NCBI GenBank assembly: GCA_037903475.1
Contig: JBAJFG010000177.1
Span: forward strand, 248,001-312,000
Direction of reading: 5' to 3'
DNA length: 64,000 bases
Source: Ancylostoma caninum
Lineage: Eukaryota > Nematoda > Chromadorea > Rhabditida > Ancylostomatidae
The notes beneath the pieces were generated by a model. The model made no database searches, was not told the origin of the DNA, and saw only the letters and a list, made by a program, of their open reading frames with translations. This document shows, one piece after another, positions 49,301-58,300 of this stretch (its first letter is position 1; every line of letters starts with the position of its first letter). The translations under genes and the position numbers were made by a program.

Positions 49301-52300
49301 CCAGATAAGAGGCCTCGCAATGGGTCAGAGGCTAGCACCGATCCTGGCAATCTGCTTTATGAGCAGAATAGAACAGCCAGTGCTAGCGAGAATGCCGCTG
49401 ATGTACTGCCGATACATCGACGACTGCTGTATAGTAACATCGACGCAGTCCGAAATGGACGAGTGCTTCAAAATTTTGAACCAGCAGTCGCAGTACATCA
49501 GACTTACGCGAGAAACCCCGCATAATGGATGGCTTCCTTATCTCAACACACAAATAAAGCTTTCCAAAGGCATTGTTAAGGTTAAATGGTACCGCAAGGA
49601 GACTTCTAAGAATATTCTCATCCACGCCAACTCAGCCCATCCTGCTGCTGTGAAACGTGCGGTAATAAAGAACATGTTCAAAACTGCCGCCGAGGTATGC
49701 ACAGGCGAGGTTGAGCGCTCTGAATCGCGAAGTGTTGCTTCTCAAATTGCTCGCAGCAATGGTTACTCAGTGCCGCAGCGCAAGTCCAGAACATCCACTG
49801 AGATCCGTGACCACTCCCAACGCGAACACGAACTCCCACTTTTCCTTCCTTTCATTTCAGACAAATTTAGCGCGGCTATCCAGCAGTGTCTGCACCGAGC
49901 TCAACTGCAAAAGGATGTAATGTTAGTGAGCATTCCTAACGATAACATCAGAAAGCAGTTGGTTCGCAATCGACTCTATGATAGAGAATGCAAAACAGAA
50001 CACTGTGTGATATGCCCGTACGGAAAGGTAGGCGATTGCACAAAAGTGGGAGTAGTGTATCAAATCCAGTGTCTGGAGTGTAACGCGTTATACATTGGCG
50101 AGACTGGCAGGGCGCTTAATATACGCGTCAAGGAGCATTTGGCTAGCAAGAGGCGTAGGAGCTTAACATCACCGCTTGGTAAGCACAGAGCCGAAGCGCA
50201 CGATGGGAGAGATTTCTGTGTCAAATGCAACATTTTGACATATGAAACAGAGGTTTCCGCTAGAAAAGTCCTCGAAGCCTTCTGGATTGCGACTAAGAAC
50301 CCAAGCATGAACAATAGGAATGAGTGCTTATCCATAACCAGTGATTTCTTGCCTTACATATCGTTATGCGAGCTGTAGACTGTATATAATATAAGATGCG
50401 GACACCCAAGTATTGCTCACTTGTCCGCAACGACAGTCAGCTGCGGACTTTCCGCAATAACGGTGGGAAACGGGTTGGTTCATCCTTCGTCTTGGGGTCT
50501 TTTTGGGTAGCAAGCTTGGGGTAACGTCGAAAACTAGCCGGGTTGGTGGAGACGTTTGACGGTCTCGATCACAAATAACGAACTGCGAGCCACTTTTAGG
50601 CCTCTGAAGAAGACGATCCTGTCGAAACGTCAGGCCAACAATAAACGTTACCACCTAACAACCTGGTTGGCACAGCAGCAATAGAAATATTGAATCGATG
50701 TATTCGTACAAAGTGGTTGTCATATTCATACTCAGCGTATCGAGGAACCCCAGGAGACATGTCTTCACCGCTGCATTGGGTGGAGGAGCCAAAAATCGAT
50801 GAAATCAATAAATCAATATTTCGTGTGAAATTGTTGTCATATTCGTGCTCAGCGTATTGAAGAACCCCAGGAGACATGTCCTCACTGCTTCATTGGAGAG
50901 AAGACCCGAAAATCAATAAAATCGATATTTCGTGCAAAATGGTTGTCATATTCGCATTCGGCGTATCGAGGAACCCTAGAAAACGTGTCTTTGTCCGCCC
51001 CCGAGCGGAAATGGAAGAAATCGATAAAACCAATAAATCAACATTTCGTACAAAATGGTTGTCATATTCGTATTCAGCGTATCAAAGAACCCCAGCAGAC
51101 ATGTCCTCACCGGCCTACGCGCAAAAATTGCGAAAAAATCGATAAAATCGATACGATCTATAAATCAATCGATAATCCCAGGTGCAAAGTAGCCTATAAC
51201 CTCCGCCGGCCCCCGAGGAACCTACACGCAAAATTTGGTCCCGATCGGTTCATCCTCCGCGATTTCTATAAGGAACACAAAAACACACACACACACAAAT
51301 ACACACACAAACACACACACACAAACAAAAAAAAATTTCACTTTTATATATACAGATTAGCTTAGTTATTTCCGCACTTAAAAGCAGAATGGAGCTGCTT
51401 ACAGTGCGAGGGGGAACGTAATGTTTATGAGTATAATAAATGTAATAAATGTTCACGTTTGAAGTTGTGTTGATAGTGGTCGCAGTGAATATAAATGGAA
51501 GTGAGTGGGTGGGTGTAGTGCATTTTGCGACTAACACTGCCGCTATAGTCCTCGAGGACTGTAGCACCCTGCGTCGTCGTCGCTGGCGACTGTGACGCTG
51601 CTGCCCATCGATTGTGGGCAGGGCGTCGCTGCGGCCGCCAAAGTTGGCGACTGGCGATCGCCAAAACCGGCGGCCGCCGATAATAGCCACTGCGACATCG
51701 GTGCCTAATGGTCGCCAACATTGGCGATCGGCGGCCGCCAAAGTTAGCGACTGCGGCTTTGGTGCAAATCGATTGTGAGCGGTCGCCAACATTGGCGGCT
51801 GCCGTCGCCGGCGACGGCGACGCAAGGTGCTATACTCCTCGAGGAGTATAGCTGCTACCTAAGGGAGTTCGGTGGCGAACTCGAAGTGGCAGCACAAGGT
51901 GAGTCAGCGGCAGGCCAAGACCTACATTCTGCACAGCCTTGTCAGTTCGTAATAAAGTTGTTGCTCTAACTCGCTGTCAGTAGAGATAAGTATTGGGTTG
52001 GGGAATAAGTTCGTGCGGTTTTTTCAACTTCTTTTTTTCACGGTGATTTGAGCTGTGCTTGACTTGCCACCATAGCCCATTTATAGCACTTGATCTGCTC
52101 TTTGCAATCATTGGAGCCCCGTTCCTCATTCTCGCTTTACCTCGTATTCTAATCGCTAAAATTGAACTCCTCCGCCATGGACTACTGTTCGACTTCAATT
52201 GTGGATCACATGTGGCTTAACTGGGTAGAGATATCGACGACGTTCAGAGAGGAACCTTTACTGCTGAATAGATAGCGCAGAAGTGATAAAAAGACACGGT

Positions 52301-55300
52301 AAATAGTGGTAAACAGAAAAACCGCACTAACTTTTGGCAAATTTGGCACTTAAGTTGTTTTTCGTTCCGGACCCTGTTTGTCGGACATAGAGGTGAAGGT
52401 TACTTTAGAATTAATAATTAATCACAACTGATGCTATCCCTCAACAATGTGTAAGTTTAGCTAAAGCATTCCGTACAAAACCCCAAAATGCTCGAAATGG
52501 GCTGATCCCCCCGAAACATTGGGTGTATTCGATTTCTACACGCAAATTTCACCAAAATTACCGATAAAAAAACTCGAATGTAGGGAACTTTCACTAATAG
52601 GACTCTTCAGGTCTAGTGCAGTCATATATAGCTTATTTTGTTTGGTTCCTTAATAATTTCATAAATTTTATCCAAAAGTTGCTGTCGCGGGCTACAATTT
52701 GACTCATCTCAGACAACGCAATCTTTCGTAGAAATGAAGCTGACAAGGTGCCTTGTCTCTGGCAGCATTAATGGGAGAGGGAAAAAGCTATGCAACCCAT
52801 TTGGCATGCTTGACAATGTTTGTGGAAAATAGTGGTTTATTGCTACTAGACACTATTAGATGCAATTTTCATGCACTTTTGTTACGCTCAAGCTATGTGT
52901 TATGTAGCACTCCAGGCCACTGCTCTTGCTCTGCAAACTCTTTCATTTTGTTTCAAAAATAGTTTAGACTGAAGCGGGGACTGAAAAACACGAAAACTCA
53001 GGAATTATGGGCATACTTTGAAGAACAATTTCAGAAAATGTTCAGCTCAGTTAAACAAATACTTGCAATAAGTTACTTTTGCAGATCTAGCAGCTAGCAA
53101 AAAGATTGCAGCTTTTGGTTTTTCGTCTATAACTTCTTTCAAAGTAGAGCGTGGAGCTTCAAATATTTAGCGGAGCTGTAGACACCCATAGGCAATAGAA
53201 ACCTGTCAAAAATTCCTCATTCCATCAACTTCTTGTTTTTTTAAAAAAAAAATTCCTCCCTCAGGGGTCGAAATCTAAAGTTTGTCACCAATCGCAATGC
53301 CTCACAGAATGGCATCTATAGTTCGGATCTGGCCAAGAATTCCTTGGTGCAGAATCAACTCACATGCGTTCGAAAATGTGCATGTGCTGACTACTGGCTC
53401 ACATCTGCTAAGACTATTCAAGGTTGCTTCAGCAGTGTTCCTTTAAAGTCTCTGTCAGCCTCGCTCCTTCTATCAGCTTTGTTTAAAAGGGATGGGTGCT
53501 GCTGATGTTTCTATATGTTTAGCTACAGGTGCTCGATTCTGAAGCAATTCATTGCTCCCTCGTAATTCCGAAATATTCCGGATGGTTTCAGTGCAGCCAA
53601 TTGTGGGCATGACGAAAAATGAGTTTTGGAATTTTTTCTGTCTTGAGGAGGAAGATAGCTAAAAGATACCATGAGTGGTAAAGATCTTCCGATGCTATTG
53701 CCGTGTACGTGACGATTCATGACGCACTGGATTTATCGAAACAGGACCATTCGAAGTGACGAGTGTTGGTCACTATCACGAGAGTGTGTGCCCTCTTGCT
53801 CTACACACGAATTTTCACACGTATTCTAGTGCCTTAGCTCTGAAAAAGCCTCCTTCAGCTTACTCCATCTAATTCTAACTGAACTGACCAGTTCTCATAG
53901 TTCAAGGTTGCAGTATCCCATTTCTGTGGTGTTTCGTGGAGTTTATTTGCTTTGTAACTGGACACACCTCATCAAATCAGAGGCGGCAAGAGTCATCGTG
54001 TACACCGCAATATTCTAGGAATACTAGAGCGGCTCTACCACCACGTTAATATGTCTTCCTCCTCAAGACAGAAGAAATTACAAAACTCATTTTCCGTCAT
54101 GTCCACGATTGGCTGCACTGAAACCATCCGAAATATTTCGGAACTAGCTGCCGTACCCGGCTTCGCTCGGGTGTTTTATTAGCTTGGCTACATCATACTG
54201 CTGAGGCCAATTGCTATCATCGACAAATTCATTAAAATCTCTATAATTTTGCTGATCAGCATGTTAGCGAAGCCCAGGTGACGTTTTCCATCGATTTGTG
54301 GGCGAAAAGTTAGCAAAGCTATTTCGGTGACATTGAATCGACATATTCGTGCAAAGTGGTTGTCATTTTCGTACTCAGCATATCGAGGAACCCCAGCAGA
54401 GATGTCTTCACCGCTCCATTGGGCGGAAAAGCCAAAAATCAATAAAATCGAAAAACCGACATTTCATGCAGAATGTTTGTCATATTCCTATTCAGCGTAT
54501 TGAAAAACCCAAGAAAACATGTCTTTGTCCGCCCCCGAGCGAAAATGGGGAAAAATCGATAAAACCAATAAATCAATATTTCGTGCAAAATGGTTGTCAT
54601 TCTTATTCAGCGTGTTGAGAAACTCCAGTAGACATGTTTTTGCCACCCCATGATCAAGAATAGCGAAAAATCAATAAAATCAATAAATCGATGAATTGGC
54701 GCGAAATGGTTGTCATATTCGTGTTCAGCGCATTGAGGTACCCCAGTAGGCATGTTCTCGCTAGTCCCTGGTCAAGAAAGGCGAAAGACCAATAAAATCA
54801 ATAAATCGATGAATTGGCGCGAAATGGTTGTCATATTCGTGTTCAGCGCATTGAGGTATCCCAGTAGGCATGTTCTCGCTAGTCCCTGGTCAAGAAAGGC
54901 GAAAGACCAATAAAATCAATAAATCGATAAATTGGCGCGAAATGGTTGTCATATTCGTGTTCAGCGCATTGAGGTACCCCAGTAGGCATGTTCTCGCTAG
55001 TCCCTGGTCAAGAAAGGCGAAAGATCAATAAAATCAATAAATCGATAAATTGGCGCGAAATGGTTGTCATATTCGTGTTCAGCGCATTGAGGTACCCCAG
55101 TAGGCATGTTCTCGCTAGTCCCTGGGCAAGAAGAGCGAAAAATCAATAAAGTCGATATAATCGATAAACCAATCGATAATCCCAGGTGCAAAGTAGCCTA
55201 TAACCTCCGCCGGCCAGTGGAGAGTCTACTTGCAAAATTTGGTCACGATCGGTTCATCCTCCGCGATTTCTATTCGGAACACACAAACACACACACACAC

Positions 55301-58300
55301 ACAAACACACACACAAACACACACACAAACAAACTTTCACTTTTATATATACAGATTACGAGGGAGCAATGAGCTGCTTCAGAATCGAGCATCTGTAACT
55401 AAATTTATAGAAACATCAGCAGCACCTATCCCTTTTGAACAGAGCCGATAGAGGAAGCCACGATAACAGAAGCATGCATCTCTTATAACCGCGCAGCACG
55501 AATGCAACCAGTAGTTTTGAGTAGAAACCCTAGCAGCAACGGTTCCCGGTTGCTGTCATCTTCCTCTCGATTACTGCTCAAACCCACGTCCCTTTAGCAG
55601 CAATTACTGACTGATGGCAGCAATCGAGGGGAGAATTGCAGCAATTGGGAACCGTTGCTGCTAGGGTTTCTATCCGAACCATTACCCTGTTCGGGCTGCG
55701 TTCGTGTTGCACAGTTATCAGGGATAGAGGATCACTGCTGCACTAAGCTCACATAGTCTTCGCAGATGTCAACCAGTTATCACTGCGTGCAAATTTCCTA
55801 GCATATACGATTGATTCTGCTGCAAGGAAGCAATAAGTGGTCAGATACCAAAGATAGAGTCATTTCGTTGCACATTGCGGTTGGTGACAAATTTCAGATT
55901 TCGACTTCTGCAAAAAAAATCCTAAAAAAAGATGAACTCCATAAAATGAGAAGGTTTAGGCATGTTTCTATCTCCCGTAAGTATGTGGTTACAACTCCCC
56001 TAAAAATTTGGACCTCCATGCTCAACATTGAAAAAAGTTTCAGACAAAAACCAAAAGTTGCAATCTTTTTGCTCGCTACGCTAGTGTATTCATTTGCGGC
56101 CGGGATAATCGCTCTAAAACTATCACTCAAACGCCTCTTTCCGTTTTTGCTGTGGTCAGGGGCACCCAGTAAGAGGTTATTCATGCTCGCGGCGCGTCAA
56201 AGTTTACGCGCCGATACACAGTGCAAAGGAGGGAGGTAGAAGAGAAATCCTGGCAGGTCAGCAATGTTCCTAGTTTTGCCGTTGCGACCGCCGCGGGAAC
56301 AAACCGCGTTTCCATTTTCGCCGCTTTGGGTCGGCGCAAAAACTTCGTGGAGTTTTGTCTAGGCGCGTAAACTTTGAAGCGCCGCAAGCATGAATAACTT
56401 TTGACGGTGCACTCAACGGTTTGCCTTCAGTGCTGCTGTTATTGCTGCTATCGTTATTGTTACCCGTAACACAACATGCCACGAACTTCTTTCGAAGAAT
56501 ATCTGTGCGAGAGAAATCCACTGTCAACATAGGTTCTGCGCAGCAACTTTCCCAGGTCCATGTGTTGCTTCATTCCTATCTGCAAAGACATTAACTTGAA
56601 TTTTCCTAATTTTTCCTTACAATACTTTCCACCATTGGCTTTTACTGTTCTCATAGGGAGCTTTAACTTCATAATAAATTTGGCAGCCTTAAGAGTGCGC
56701 TCACCGGTGAAAGTTGCCCAAATCCTCCACCGCCGAATGTCCAGTTGCCTTCCTGGAAAGGATCAGTCGCGAAGGTTTTTGTCGGTGATCGATCTCCATG
56801 ACGCCAAATCTGGAGATATAAGTGGAAATATTCAGATTATGGCCAATTGGTTTCTTTCACTAGTTTAACTACTATTTTTGTTATTTGGTTTTTCTCAATT
56901 TCATTTCTCCATTTCTCTATCAACTAAATCATTACATCTATAGCTAGAATGAGCACTGGGTGCTTGTGAATTAATGCCTCACAAAACCTCAAATTTCAGT
57001 GTGAACTGCTAAAAAATGTAATTCTGATCCCATAAAATATGTGGGATTTATTCCCGGAAGGTATAGGGCTCATCTATCAAAATCAGCCACCAGGAAATCG
57101 GAGTCATCGATGATCTCCAGCAGAAAATTATGGAGATCGAGACAGTGGGAGTATCGATTAGCTGGGTGAACCCGGAAATGCGTCTTCACCGAAAAGGAGT
57201 GAGTGCACTTACGATTGGCCACAACGATGCACTCGAACCATGAACCAAAAGTCCTGAAGAGGTCTTCGCGAAACAACGAGGTGGCCGTCTGCGCCTTGCG
57301 CGCCGCATACTTTTTTGTCCTCCATGTCTTCGCTGTTTCGCATTGGTAGCAAGCGTAGCAAGTTCAGCGTAACGCTGAGCTAACAGTAGGACTTCAATGT
57401 GTGAGTTCACCTGTTCACCTGGAAGTAGGTCCCCGTTTCATCACAGTATTTGAACGCCATACTTGGAGAACCAAGTTCCAATATGGGCCAATAAAGCTGA
57501 CATTCCCTCTCCCGTAGCTCCCCGTAATTTGAGAGTTAGCTGCCAGTTAACGTTCATCGTTAACTGACAGTTTCCTTATGTTTAGTACTACACTTTTTGT
57601 GCAAAAATTGCGTTCCAGTAGTTTGTAGGAAATTATTCATTGAATATCAGCTCAGAAATTCTTCTTTGCATATCATCTCAAAGGTTTTCGATGCTAATAC
57701 CCTCCAGTGCATCCCACGCAACAACTAAAACGGCTTCCAACTCCACGACGAGATTGTACTGCAGCGTATTGGCGTATACACGCTGCGCAAGTGTCCCCCA
57801 TAGGTTCTTGATCAGACTGAGGTTTATCCCTGCACGATGGCCAGCAAAGCAGGTAAATCCTCCGTTGGTTGAACTAGCTTTCGAAAGAGCTGGGCTCATG
57901 GACAGTGACATTATCCTATCATTAAATGTAACTTCGAACCCTTTCTACACTCAAAAATGGCAGGACGTGCAGGCGAATACGCGTCGGTGTTCTTGTGCAT
58001 CCAAGCGTCAGAAATGGAAAGTCAACAACAATTTATCAGGATGAAAAACCCCAGCACACGTCACCGAACTTCTCACTCCGAAGTTTTGGTGGTACCCAGA
58101 CAAGCTTACGGAACTTCCGCAGAGGTTGCCAATTTCCGGAACTTCCGCGGAGCCTGATTTACCATTGGAGCCCGATTTTCGGAACTTCCGCGGAAATATG
58201 ACGTCACGCCTCAATTTTCTCGGAAGTTCCGCACAAGTTCCGAATGGAGACGCAAAGAAAAAAGCAACTTCGGAACTTCCGCGGAGCCTGACACTTTTCG

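Larger units (their letters stand above)
48719..50688 (+). mobile_element. 5'-truncated Penelope-like retroelement with 12-bp target duplication
   Basis: The element is flanked by attgaatcgatg at 48707-48718 and 50689-50700. The homologous position of the sibling Helitron (54331-54345, attgaatcgacatattcg) is uninterrupted, confirming the borders. It carries an RT/GIY-YIG frame and, downstream, a hammerhead ribozyme motif. Truncation of the 5' side inside the ORF is typical of target-primed reverse transcription. Confidence 0.85.
45685..51356 (-). mobile_element. Helitron broken by two later insertions
   Basis: The minus-strand orientation starts tctgtatatataaaagtg after an A (complement of t51357) and ends gtacggcagctag before a T (complement of a45684), with the cccgagc...gccg hairpin near the 3' end. 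The Helitron's own pieces are 45685-45786, 48633-48718 and 50689-51356; in between lie a TA-targeting element (45787-48632) and a Penelope-like element (48719-50688). The right piece holds four ~115-bp units and a CA-rich tract. No Rep/helicase is present. Confidence 0.8.
53087..56093. mobile_element. Large foldback element (about 1.8 kb of its own sequence) split by a Helitron
   Basis: The ends ctagcaaaaagattgcagct then tttggtttttcgtct and its complement near 56050-56093 are inverted. The arms pair through the whole length (for example cctcgtaattccgaaatatt at about 53560 with aatatttcgg|ttacgagg around the Helitron; cttcctcctcaagacag at 54058 with ctgtcttgaggaggaag at 53639). The centre is near 53860. 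It is related to the 12484-13392 element. The right arm is interrupted at 54144-55355 by a Helitron and carries a small MITE at 55522-55673. Confidence 0.7.

Noticed and set aside
51250..51825. Arginine-rich 191-codon minus-strand ORF
   Set aside because: It runs across a Helitron end, its CA tract and a GC-rich MITE, so it is composite and not a gene.
51361..51990. Solo LTR suggested by gtaataaagttgttgctcta and nearby TG/CA dinucleotides
   Set aside because: I could not find matching ends or a target duplication; the evidence is too thin.
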